DNA of 52,629 nt from Chloroflexota bacterium (GTDB lineage: Bacteria > Chloroflexota > Anaerolineae > Promineifilales > Promineifilaceae): contig JAKQCM010000111.1 of NCBI GenBank assembly GCA_029559155.1, forward strand, positions 1 to 52,629, given 5' to 3'. Below, piece after piece: positions 1-8,379 of the stretch. The translations under genes and the position numbers were made by a program. The notes under the pieces are model-generated. The model was given only the letters and a program-made list of their open reading frames with translations, was not told the DNA's origin and did not search any database. Numbering within the stretch: the stretch's first letter is position 1; every line of letters begins with the position of its first letter.

Positions 1-135
1 GCCGCCTACCTGGGCGGCAAGGAGAAGCTCATTGGCTTCTTCGTGGGCCAGGTAATGCGCGAGATGCGCGGCAAGGCGGACCCGGCGGTGGTGAACCGCC
101 TGCTGGCGGCGGCGCTGGCTAAGAGGAAACCCTGA
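1..135 (+). CDS. gatB: Asp/Glu-tRNA(Asn/Gln) amidotransferase subunit B, C-terminal fragment (truncated by window edge)
   Basis: Frame 1 reads [44 protein letters not shown], typical of the GatB C-terminal GatB/YqeY tail ([13 protein letters not shown]...GKADP..VN.LL). Confidence 0.85.
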   Translation, partial: AAYLGGKEKLIGFFVGQVMREMRGKADPAVVNRLLAAALAKRKP

Positions 136-176
136 ACTGAATAGACATCCGATTTAACCGCAAGTATAATGATGTT

Positions 177-440
177 ATGTATCCCTTGCCCAAGCTAGAC
201 GCTTTACCCAAGAGCATGCCCGCCGAAGGGGCCATTAACCTGACTTTAGAACAGGGCAGCCCTGTTTTTCGGGCATCGACGGCCGTACAAAAACGCATTC
301 ACACCCTGCTGGAAAAACAGCAAAACCAGTCGCTAACGCCGGCCGAACAGGTGGAACTAGACCGTTACGAAGAAATTGACGATTACTTGAGCCATCTGAA
401 TCGCGTTGTCCGCAACCTGTTCCAGGAACAAAACCATTAA
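177..440 (+). CDS. Conserved small hypothetical protein (87 aa) paired with the downstream HNH endonuclease
   Basis: ORF 2 nt upstream of the HNH gene; motif LTPAEQVELDRYEEIDDYLSHLNRVVRNL resembles small proteins often seen next to HNH genes in cyanobacteria and Chloroflexi. Confidence 0.7.
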   Translation: MYPLPKLDALPKSMPAEGAINLTLEQGSPVFRASTAVQKRIHTLLEKQQNQSLTPAEQVELDRYEEIDDYLSHLNRVVRNLFQEQNH

Positions 441-442
441 CC

Positions 443-889
443 GTGCCAGCACGCCAACACGCCGTGTCATTACAGAAACAAGTGCGCCAACGGGCGCGTT
501 TTTTATGCGAGTATTGCCATACCGCTGAACAATGGCAGTACGTACCGTTCACGGTGGATCATGTCATCCCGCTTAAATTGGGTGGAACCGATGACCTTGA
601 AAACCTGGCTCTGGCCTGTTTTCACTGTAATCGGCGCAAAAGCGACCGGGTAACGGCCGTTGATCCCGTAACAAACGAAGAGGTTCCCCTGTTCAATCCC
701 CGTCAGGATGAATGGGCTCAACACTTCATTTGGTCAGCCGATTGTCTGAGCATCGTAGGCCAAACGGCTACCGGACGCGTTACGGTAAACAGCCTGGACT
801 TAAACCGCAAACGCATCTTGCCCATTCGAGCAGATGATTTGGCAATTGGCCGACATCCGCCTACAAACGACCCGGTGCAGACAAGTTAG
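443..889 (+). CDS. HNH endonuclease family protein
   Basis: CEYCH...FTVDHVIPLKLGGTDDLENLALACFHCNRRKSD: HNH motif with CxxC zinc-binding pairs. GTG start. Confidence 0.88.
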   Translation: MPARQHAVSLQKQVRQRARFLCEYCHTAEQWQYVPFTVDHVIPLKLGGTDDLENLALACFHCNRRKSDRVTAVDPVTNEEVPLFNPRQDEWAQHFIWSADCLSIVGQTATGRVTVNSLDLNRKRILPIRADDLAIGRHPPTNDPVQTS

Positions 890-905
890 CTTTGGAGAGC
901 GTAAG

Positions 906-2819
906 ATGGGGAAACGGCCGTTTATCGTCCTGTTAGTCTTCTGTCTGTTGTGGTTAGCGGCGTGCGGAGCGGATGAGCCAGCGGTTTTGCCGACGACAAC
1001 GGCCGTGCCGCCCCAACCAACTGCCACTGCCACCACGCCCCCGACTGCTTTGCCTTCTGCGACGAGGGGGATGACGGAGACGGCCGCGCCAACTCCTACC
1101 GAAACTCCGCCAAGCCCTCTAGCGCATGTATCCGATCTAACTAAACTCCCTGCGATTCCTGTCGATAATTCAAAGACATACAACCTAAAACGCCCCTCCT
1201 ATAAATTTCTGCGCGACTGGTTGCAGGCGGCACGAGAAACACCCATAAGCATTCTACCAAAATACTATATTTTGGATCTGCTGGCCTTCGATTTCGCCCG
1301 CAGTTTTCCAGAAGGCGCCGGCAGTCTTGATCTGATTTTTCAAGAAGACATTTACCATGGCGCATATCTTGATGATGGCGTGACCTGGCCTTTACTGGAA
1401 ACGGCCGTTGTTGCTCATCTCAATCAAAACCAAATCCGCTTTGAAGCCGAAAACCCTATTAACATCTCATCAGGGATAACCCTCGAACCCAAAGCTGTGG
1501 ATTTGGGCGGTGATGGCGTCAGGGAATGGATGGTTAAGGTTAAATCCGATGACTTGCATATCTTGGGTGTGATACCACTAACCATTAATCAATCCGATCA
1601 ATTTGCCATCCTTCCAAACACAATTGAGCCAATAAATACGTCGCTCTTTTTTGACAAAGCTGAAGTTGGTTTTGATTTTGACTTTACGGGTGATGGCAAT
1701 CATGACATTTTGCAAGTCCAGCAAGGATATTTGGGTGGACCGACTGGATACATCAACATTTACACTTGGAATGGTTCGGGGCTATATCTGCTTGAGATGA
1801 TTGATATAACCGCTGGCACACATCGGCCTTTTCCGGCGTTTGAAATATCTGATTTCACCGGTGATGGCGTCATGGATGTGAAAGTCATTACTTCACATGA
1901 ACTCAATTTCGACTGCGACTGGGATGAAGAGGATGTTTACAGTTGGCGAGGTAGTTCGCCACAACATGTACTCATGGATGACTTACCGCCCAACACACCT
2001 GAGTGCGCCATGTTCCATGCCATTACCCCTCAACGCTATTATTCAGAAGCTGTGCTAGCAGAAAAGAGCCGCACAGAACTGCTTGAAGAAGCGTTGAATC
2101 GGCTATCGCTTGAATCGGCGCCTTCTGCGGACTATCTGGCTCTGGGCTATTTGCATTTGGCTATGGCTTATGCAGTTCAAGGAGATCATGCGGCTGCAGC
2201 GGCAGCATTTGCCCACATAAATACCCTTCCCGCAGATTCTCCATTTGTCAAACTTGTTACCGACCTTTACCTAGAAGAAAATTCTGACCTTGCTGCGCTC
2301 TGCCAACGGCTTTATTCTGAACCGGAACTGGCAGATCAAACCGATATCAAACCTTATATCTACGCCGGCTCAATTACAGGGTATTTTGGTCCGGGGAGTG
2401 AAGCCTTTAATCAATTAGCAATTTGCCGATATCCAAGTTTTGAACCCGAACCTGTGGATGAGATCTTCCCTCAAATCCCGTCCAATCAAGCGGAGTCAAA
2501 TCCACCAACGTGGCAGTCTCTGCTGTATGATGTTACGGGGATGTTTGAATGGGAATGGATGAATGAACTGCAAACGGCCGTTCTCACCCAATCCGACCCT
2601 GACATCGCCAGCAAAATAACCGACCTGCTCGCCTACCTGCCCACCGACGAGCCTGAAGCCCAACCCTACATCGAACACCTCACCTACCTGCTCGGCTACC
2701 ATGACGAACTGAGCGGGGATGACGAAACGGCCGTTACCACCTACCTCGCCCTCATCCGCCAAGCCCCCAGCTCCCCCTGGTCCTACCTGGCCTGGGCGCG
2801 GTTAGCGCCAGAAACATGA
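906..2819 (+). CDS. Secreted lipoprotein with FG-GAP/VCBS-like Asp-rich repeats and TPR-like C-terminus
   Basis: MGKRPFIVLLVFCLLWLAACGADEP lipobox, Pro/Thr-rich linker, DFTGDGNHDI / DFTGDGVMDV motifs, C-terminal AxxTYLALIRQAPSSPWSYLAWARL. The ORF track extends upstream to 834; the ATG at 906 precedes the signal peptide. Confidence 0.75.
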   Translation: MGKRPFIVLLVFCLLWLAACGADEPAVLPTTTAVPPQPTATATTPPTALPSATRGMTETAAPTPTETPPSPLAHVSDLTKLPAIPVDNSKTYNLKRPSYKFLRDWLQAARETPISILPKYYILDLLAFDFARSFPEGAGSLDLIFQEDIYHGAYLDDGVTWPLLETAVVAHLNQNQIRFEAENPINISSGITLEPKAVDLGGDGVREWMVKVKSDDLHILGVIPLTINQSDQFAILPNTIEPINTSLFFDKAEVGFDFDFTGDGNHDILQVQQGYLGGPTGYINIYTWNGSGLYLLEMIDITAGTHRPFPAFEISDFTGDGVMDVKVITSHELNFDCDWDEEDVYSWRGSSPQHVLMDDLPPNTPECAMFHAITPQRYYSEAVLAEKSRTELLEEALNRLSLESAPSADYLALGYLHLAMAYAVQGDHAAAAAAFAHINTLPADSPFVKLVTDLYLEENSDLAALCQRLYSEPELADQTDIKPYIYAGSITGYFGPGSEAFNQLAICRYPSFEPEPVDEIFPQIPSNQAESNPPTWQSLLYDVTGMFEWEWMNELQTAVLTQSDPDIASKITDLLAYLPTDEPEAQPYIEHLTYLLGYHDELSGDDETAVTTYLALIRQAPSSPWSYLAWARLAPET

Positions 2820-2917
2820 CTTTAGACATAAACAGGGTTGGCAATTAATAGCGTAAAAGCATGTTACAATAATTGCGCTGTCAATATCCAAAATCTTCGA
2901 TCAGCAAGGATATTAAG

Positions 2918-3157
2918 ATGATGCAAACACTTACCATTGATCAAAAAGGACGCATAAAACTTCCCTGGCAGATGATGGAATCATTAGGCATGAAAGCCGA
3001 TACGGAACTCATTGTTGAAATGACCGAATTTGGCTTATTGCTCAAGCCGAAATCATCCGCTACCCCATTAACCGACCAATTATCAGCAATGGATTTGCCT
3101 GTGGCCGATTGGGAGCAAATGGAACAGGAAACTAACGCTGGACGAATCGCTTCATGA
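2918..3157 (+). CDS. vapB: AbrB/MazE (SpoVT-AbrB) family antitoxin, VapB-like
   Basis: MMQTLTIDQKGRIKLPWQMMESLGMKADTELIVEMTEFGLLLKP swapped-hairpin signature; overlaps the PIN gene by ATGA. Confidence 0.8.
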   Translation: MMQTLTIDQKGRIKLPWQMMESLGMKADTELIVEMTEFGLLLKPKSSATPLTDQLSAMDLPVADWEQMEQETNAGRIAS

Positions 3158-3582
3158 CGGAAGTAGTCTTTTTAGATGCCAATATTTTCATGTATACAGC
3201 GGGCAAACCCCACGCTTATAAGTTGCCCTGCCAGCACATTTTGCAAGCAGTTGAAATAGCCCAATTGCCTGCCGCCACAAATGCCGAGGTACTCCAAGAG
3301 TTGTTGTATCGGTATCATCATCTTCACTTGTTGGATAAAGGGGTGCAGCTTTGCCGGTATATTCTGGATTACCCCTTGATGGTTCTGCCTGTTACGCCAG
3401 CAGACGTATCATCTGCGTTTAATTTGATGTCCCAAAACAATGATACTAACTTGCCCCCGCGTGATGCCATCCATGCGGCTACCATGCAAAACAACAATAT
3501 CACCCGAATTTTGACCGCCGATAAGCATTTTGATCAAATCACTGGTATTCAACGGCTGGATCCGTTGACATTTGCACTGTAA
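3154..3582 (+). CDS. vapC: PIN-domain ribonuclease toxin, VapC-like
   Basis: VVFLDANIFMY...NAEVLQELLYRY...PRDAIHAATM...ILTADKHFDQI: conserved PIN acidic residues; start overlaps the antitoxin stop. Confidence 0.85.
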   Translation: MTEVVFLDANIFMYTAGKPHAYKLPCQHILQAVEIAQLPAATNAEVLQELLYRYHHLHLLDKGVQLCRYILDYPLMVLPVTPADVSSAFNLMSQNNDTNLPPRDAIHAATMQNNNITRILTADKHFDQITGIQRLDPLTFAL

Positions 3583-3684
3583 TCGTTTTCTCTTGTTGCC
3601 AAACGGCCGTTACCTCCTCCTTTCATTTTGCAACAATTACTTGGTTGCCCTTGGAGTTGGTTAACTTGGCACATTGGGGAGATC

Positions 3685-6033
3685 ATGTCACAAAAACGAT
3701 TCATCTTATTCATCATTGTGTTCTTTATGTTCTGGCTGGCAGGATGTGAGCAAGCTGCACCCGAGGTTTTGCCGACGGCAACGGCCGTGCCGCCCCAACC
3801 AACCACCACTGCGACCACGCCCCCGACTGCTTTGCCTTCGCCGACGATTGTGGTGGTGGAAACGGCCGTTGTTACGATGACCAACACACCTGAACCAACA
3901 CCTACTATTGACGCAGAAAGTATTGAAACGCTTTCTTCTCTTTCAAGCCAACTAGAGGAAATAGAGTTCCAATTACGTACACCGTTACCAGATATTCTCA
4001 TGCAAATATTGGCAGCAACATTGGCAAAACAGAAATCTCAAAAAGAATCGCCTGTATCCATGCAATCTGATGTCCTTGAGGCTGAGATTACTTCTCTCTT
4101 CAACCTGATTGAGCGCGATATAAAGAGATTTCACCCACAAGGCTTTTCATCTTCAATAAATTTGAAAACACATCCTTTTGAATGGGATTTTGAATCTCAA
4201 AAAACGCTTTGGGCGGTTTGGCAGGAGTATGCATTGTTTGCACTAAATGAAAGTCAGATAGATTTAGCCAATCAAACAGAAATTGAAACCCCTCTCGCTA
4301 AATTAGCAATTCTAAAAGCCATACAAAAAGATGCCTCTAATTCATCATGGCTCTTACTTATCAATCCTCAATTAGACCCAGAAACATCCTGGTCGTTTTT
4401 CCTGCCAATTACAAAAAATACGGATGGACAATACTATCTTCTGCCAAATGATCTGAAAAACCCCTATGATCCCGAATCCATGAACATTTTAAGTCATGTA
4501 GATGTTACCGGGGATGGGCAGCAAGATATTATCATCGAGATAGGCGGTTTATTCCCTCATCGCCTGGAAGTATATTCTTGGGATAATTTGGGTTTATCGC
4601 TCCTTACGGAAATTGATGCTGAAGATGGTAAATACACAGCATCCCCCCAAATAGAATTTGATGACTTTAATGAGGATGGCGTTGCTGATATACGCTTAAT
4701 TCATCAAAAATGGATGGATTTGGGATGTCAGTATGAGGAAGTAGAATTATATAGCTGGCGCGGAGGAGAACCACAGTACACGCAAACCAGCAATTTGGCC
4801 GATAAACCAGAATGTGACGCAGCCCGAGCCATTACCCAAAATTTGAGTTCACAAAGCATTTACATCGGTGATGTTATCCTTTCTCCTGAAAATTTAAGCG
4901 TGGATGAACGCATTACAATGCTTAACCGCAGTTTGGTAAATACAACAATTGAAACGGCGCCCTTCGTGGATTACATCGCGCTTCTTCGCCTACATTTGGC
5001 AATGGCTTACCAAAGCAAAGGCGAAAATGAATTGGCATTAGCCACAATGACCTCTATGAACGATCTGCCTCAAACAGAGTTTGTCACTGCCATGCAAGAT
5101 ATTTTTCTAGCAACTGATGCGGATCTCGTAGACACTTGCCGTTTAATGTACCAGGATGAATGGTTTCGCAGCTTAGATATGAATGCAAACGAGGATCTAT
5201 TAGCCCAACTTGGCATGTTGCGAAACTATGGCTATCCAACAACAGCTTTACAAAGGCGAATGTGTCCTTTTCCAATGGCAATTGCTGGCTTACTGGAGCG
5301 TTTGAGTTTGCCGGTCAATCTGTCACCTGAAGCTGCATTCGCTCCCAATCACATCGAGATTTTATTCCAGCAGGAATTCAATATTGACGATGATCCAGAA
5401 AATGAATGGCTGGTTATTGTTGAGCCAGCAGCTCCACAAGTTGTGATTTTGGATGCGGTTGACGATACCTGGCAACTTTATCGGTTAACCGAATTGATCC
5501 CACCTGTGACGGATATTCAAGTTCAAGCCATAACTGACACGCTCGATGGAAATCCTTTGCTTCTTTTACAAGCAACACAAAACATTTACTCTTGGTTTTG
5601 CTGGGGGGATCAGCAGTCTGACATACTTACCATTGGATTGTCCGAAGGTGTGTATGGACTGGTAGATCATACGACTGCCTGTGCGGATGAATCGTTACCA
5701 TTACGATCTGATAATTTGGACAATAGCTTTTATGAATCGCCTGCAGATTTCTTTTACAATCAGCAAATCAATCAAATAGAAGAAATGATTTTGGCGGGAG
5801 AACGGCCGTTTCCCGATTTACAAAACAAGCTAAATGATCTGATAGACAAATTGCCCAATGGCACACCTTCTCACCAGATGATGCATAATCGGCTGCTCTA
5901 CCTAAGCGGATTGACTTATGAACTTGCTGGCGATAACAACCAAGCCGTCGCCACCTACCTCTCCCTCATCCGCCTAGCCCCCAGTTCCCCCTGGAGTTGG
6001 CTGGCCTGGGCGCGGTTGGAGCCGGTGGAGTAA
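3685..6033 (+). CDS. Secreted lipoprotein, paralogue of 906-2819
   Basis: MSQKRFILFIIVFFMFWLAGCEQ lipobox; N-terminal VLPTATAVPPQPTTTATTPPTALPSPT and C-terminal ATYLSLIRLAPSSPWSWLAWARL nearly identical to the upstream lipoprotein. Confidence 0.75.
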   Translation: MSQKRFILFIIVFFMFWLAGCEQAAPEVLPTATAVPPQPTTTATTPPTALPSPTIVVVETAVVTMTNTPEPTPTIDAESIETLSSLSSQLEEIEFQLRTPLPDILMQILAATLAKQKSQKESPVSMQSDVLEAEITSLFNLIERDIKRFHPQGFSSSINLKTHPFEWDFESQKTLWAVWQEYALFALNESQIDLANQTEIETPLAKLAILKAIQKDASNSSWLLLINPQLDPETSWSFFLPITKNTDGQYYLLPNDLKNPYDPESMNILSHVDVTGDGQQDIIIEIGGLFPHRLEVYSWDNLGLSLLTEIDAEDGKYTASPQIEFDDFNEDGVADIRLIHQKWMDLGCQYEEVELYSWRGGEPQYTQTSNLADKPECDAARAITQNLSSQSIYIGDVILSPENLSVDERITMLNRSLVNTTIETAPFVDYIALLRLHLAMAYQSKGENELALATMTSMNDLPQTEFVTAMQDIFLATDADLVDTCRLMYQDEWFRSLDMNANEDLLAQLGMLRNYGYPTTALQRRMCPFPMAIAGLLERLSLPVNLSPEAAFAPNHIEILFQQEFNIDDDPENEWLVIVEPAAPQVVILDAVDDTWQLYRLTELIPPVTDIQVQAITDTLDGNPLLLLQATQNIYSWFCWGDQQSDILTIGLSEGVYGLVDHTTACADESLPLRSDNLDNSFYESPADFFYNQQINQIEEMILAGERPFPDLQNKLNDLIDKLPNGTPSHQMMHNRLLYLSGLTYELAGDNNQAVATYLSLIRLAPSSPWSWLAWARLEPVE

Positions 6034-6036
6034 ATC

Positions 6037-6069
6037 AGATTGGTCCAATCTTGGAGATTGGACCAATCT
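6037..6069. terminator. Perfect 15-bp inverted repeat (AGATTGGTCCAATCT-tgg-AGATTGGACCAATCT)
   Basis: Read directly; immediately after the lipoprotein stop; no clear T-tract, so terminator function is uncertain. Confidence 0.6.
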
Positions 6070-6201
6070 CTCCCCCAACTTAACATTCCCTAAACACCCA
6101 CCCCCCATTCCGCCACTCTCCGCTACAATCAATCCCAATACTTTAACCCTTTGCGCCTCTGCGCCTTTGCGTCAAATCTTTCCCTCAGGAGTAAAAAAAC
6201 C

Positions 6202-6764
6202 ATGAGCCAAGAACCCACCAAAACCGAAATCGCCACGCTCGGCGGCGGCTGCTTCTGGTGCCTGGAAGCCGTCTACGACGACCTCATCGGCGTGCAGTCC
6301 GTCGTCTCCGGCTACGCCGGCGGCCACGTGCCCAACCCCACCTACGAGCAGGTGTGCGGCAAACGCACCGGCCACGCCGAAGTCGTCCAGGTCACCTTCG
6401 ACCCCAGCATCATCAGCTACCGCGAGATACTGGAAGTCTTCTTCACCATCCACGACCCCACCACTCTCAACCGCCAGGGCAACGACGTCGGCCCACAGTA
6501 CCGCTCCGTCATCTTCTATCACGACGAGGCGCAGAAGGAAACGGCCGTCGCCATCATCGCCGAATTCGACGCCGCTAACCTGTGGCCCAACCCCATCGTC
6601 ACCGAAATCACCCCGCTGGATGTCTTCTACCGGGCGGAAGATTACCATAGGATTATTTCAAAAACAATCCCTACCAGCCCTACTGCCAATTCGTCGTCGC
6701 CCCCAAAGTCGCCAAATTCCGCAAGAAATTCAGCCACCGGCGCAAATCAAGCCGGGAAAACTGA
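6202..6764 (+). pseudogene. msrA: Peptide-methionine (S)-S-oxide reductase MsrA with an apparent -1 frameshift near 6650
   Basis: [28 protein letters not shown]...[10 protein letters not shown]...VGPQYRS...AEDYHR is MsrA. After AGG at 6649-6651 the next frame reads [37 protein letters not shown], the normal MsrA C-terminus, ending at TGA 6762-6764. The continuous ORF (6151-6771) has an unrelated tail. Confidence 0.85.
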
Positions 6765-6816
6765 TGCGTAATGCGTGATGCGTAGGGCGTGCCCACGCAT
6801 CACGCATTACGCATCA
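6762..6816. repeat. Long perfect inverted repeat with 22-bp arms (TGATGCGTAATGCGTGATGCGT ... ACGCATCACGCATTACGCATCA)
   Basis: Arms 6762-6783 and 6795-6816; loop a-GGGC-gt-GCCC extends the stem with one bulged A. Confidence 0.9.
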
Positions 6817-7015
6817 TGGAAAACATCATGGAAAATCGGCCATAAAGGTACTATTTTCCCATCCTTCTCCAGTCCACTGTCACGCATTCTTCACGCCTCC
6901 TCCTACACTCTGTGTTATGATCGGCTCGTAGCGTAAGCAGATCATAAATCCACGTATTGGTAAACCAATAACCGTATACATTCCCCACACCAAGGGACCG
7001 ACCGATGTAACTAAA

Positions 7016-7076
7016 CCCCAAGGGTTTGCTCCTGAGAATTTGGATTGTTGGGGTATCAAACCCTTGGGGTCTCCAG
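7016..7076. repeat. Dispersed intergenic inverted repeat (CCCCAAGGGTTTGCTC...ATCAAACCCTTGGGGTCTCC)
   Basis: Same layout as the elements at 8221, 37661 and 49333. Confidence 0.75.
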
Positions 7077-7223
7077 AGAAACCTGCGCAGCTACGGACCG
7101 ATTACCAAAAGTACCATTCAGGATCAAAGTAACGCCAGATAGAATTAAGGCAATCAGGCAACAAAACTTACTTCCCACAAATTCTTGATATCCCTGGCAC
7201 AATTTGACTGAAGAGGAGAAAAA

Positions 7224-8165
7224 ATGTTTGGTAAAAAATCGTTAACCAAGATAGTGTTCAGTTTGGTTCTCATGTTAGGCTTCAGTTTGGCAAGCTGCAC
7301 TTCTGGCACCCCCGCGCCAGAAGAGGCCCAGACCAATGACGCCGCCCAAACGCTGCGCATCGCCCTGCTTATGCCGGAAGACGCAACTTTCTTCAAGACA
7401 ATTGAAGAAGGGGCCAGCGAAGCAGCCAACCGGTTAAAGGCCGAATTGATTATCCGCGAAGCCAAAAATGACCTGGCGACGCAGAATGAGCAAATTCAGG
7501 AAATGATTGATCAGGGTGTGGATGCGATTGTGATAACGGCCGTCGACGGCGCCGGCGTGGCAGACAAAATCAACGCTGCAGCCGCAGCCGGTATTGCCAT
7601 TCTCAGCGTAGACCGCAGCATCGAATCCGACGCCATCGTCTCGCACATCGCCTCAGACAACGTGGCCGGCGGCAAAATGGCCGGCGATTATCTGGCCGAG
7701 ATTGTCGGGGAAGAAGGCAACGTGGTAGAACTGGAAGGCATCGAAGGCACATCAGCCGCGCAAGATCGCGGCGCAGGATTCAATGAAGCCATCGCCGCTT
7801 ATCCCAACATCACAGTCGTAGCCAAAGAAGTCGCCAATTTTAACCGCCAGGAAGGGCACGACGTGTTCGCCCAGATTTTGGCCGACAACCCCAAAATCGC
7901 CGGCGTTTTTGCCCACAACGACGAAATGATCCTGGGCGCCATTGCCGCCGCCGAAGAGGCCGGACGTCTGCGAGACATCCGGTTCATGGGTTTCGACGCA
8001 GTAGACGATGCCATTGCGGCGCTGGAAACCGGTTCCCTGGCCGGGACCGTAGCCCAACAACCGGCGGAAATGGGGCGTCTGGGCATTGAAAACGCCGTTA
8101 AACATCTGCAAGGCGAAACAATCCCCAAAACAATTGCGGTTGATCTTGCCCTGGTTACGCATTAG
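7224..8165 (+). CDS. Substrate-binding lipoprotein, sugar/RbsB-like periplasmic binding protein (Peripla_BP_4 type)
   Basis: Lipobox LASC; QNEQIQEMIDQGVDAIVITAVDGAGVADKINAAAAAGIAILSVDR...SDNVAGGKMAGDYL...IAGVFAHNDEMILGAIAAAEEAG. RBS GAGGAG upstream. Confidence 0.88.
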   Translation: MFGKKSLTKIVFSLVLMLGFSLASCTSGTPAPEEAQTNDAAQTLRIALLMPEDATFFKTIEEGASEAANRLKAELIIREAKNDLATQNEQIQEMIDQGVDAIVITAVDGAGVADKINAAAAAGIAILSVDRSIESDAIVSHIASDNVAGGKMAGDYLAEIVGEEGNVVELEGIEGTSAAQDRGAGFNEAIAAYPNITVVAKEVANFNRQEGHDVFAQILADNPKIAGVFAHNDEMILGAIAAAEEAGRLRDIRFMGFDAVDDAIAALETGSLAGTVAQQPAEMGRLGIENAVKHLQGETIPKTIAVDLALVTH

Positions 8166-8220
8166 GTGCATGCAAACCCTGACAGGCTGCGCGAATGGGT
8201 CTGTCAGGTTTTTCCGGGAA

Positions 8221-8279
8221 GACCCTAAGGGTTTGAGTTCGGAAAGGTCTAACTTCTCAGGAGAAAACCTTTAGGGTCT
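8221..8279. repeat. Dispersed intergenic inverted repeat (GACCCTAAGGGTTTGAG...GAAAACCTTTAGGGTC)
   Basis: Read directly; same family as 7016, 37661 and 49333. Confidence 0.75.
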
Positions 8280-8379
8280 GGTCTGTACAGATATTATTTT
8301 TTGTGGCACAACACGACCAAATAGTGCGCCGACTTATGATTTGTCGATCTTCTCATCACAAATGCCGCAGGAGCTGGTT

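Noticed and set aside
6172-6648. 158-aa minus-strand ORF antisense to msrA
   Set aside because: Low-complexity Val/Gly/Asp translation typical of the complement of a GC-rich coding gene; msrA on the plus strand has clear homology.
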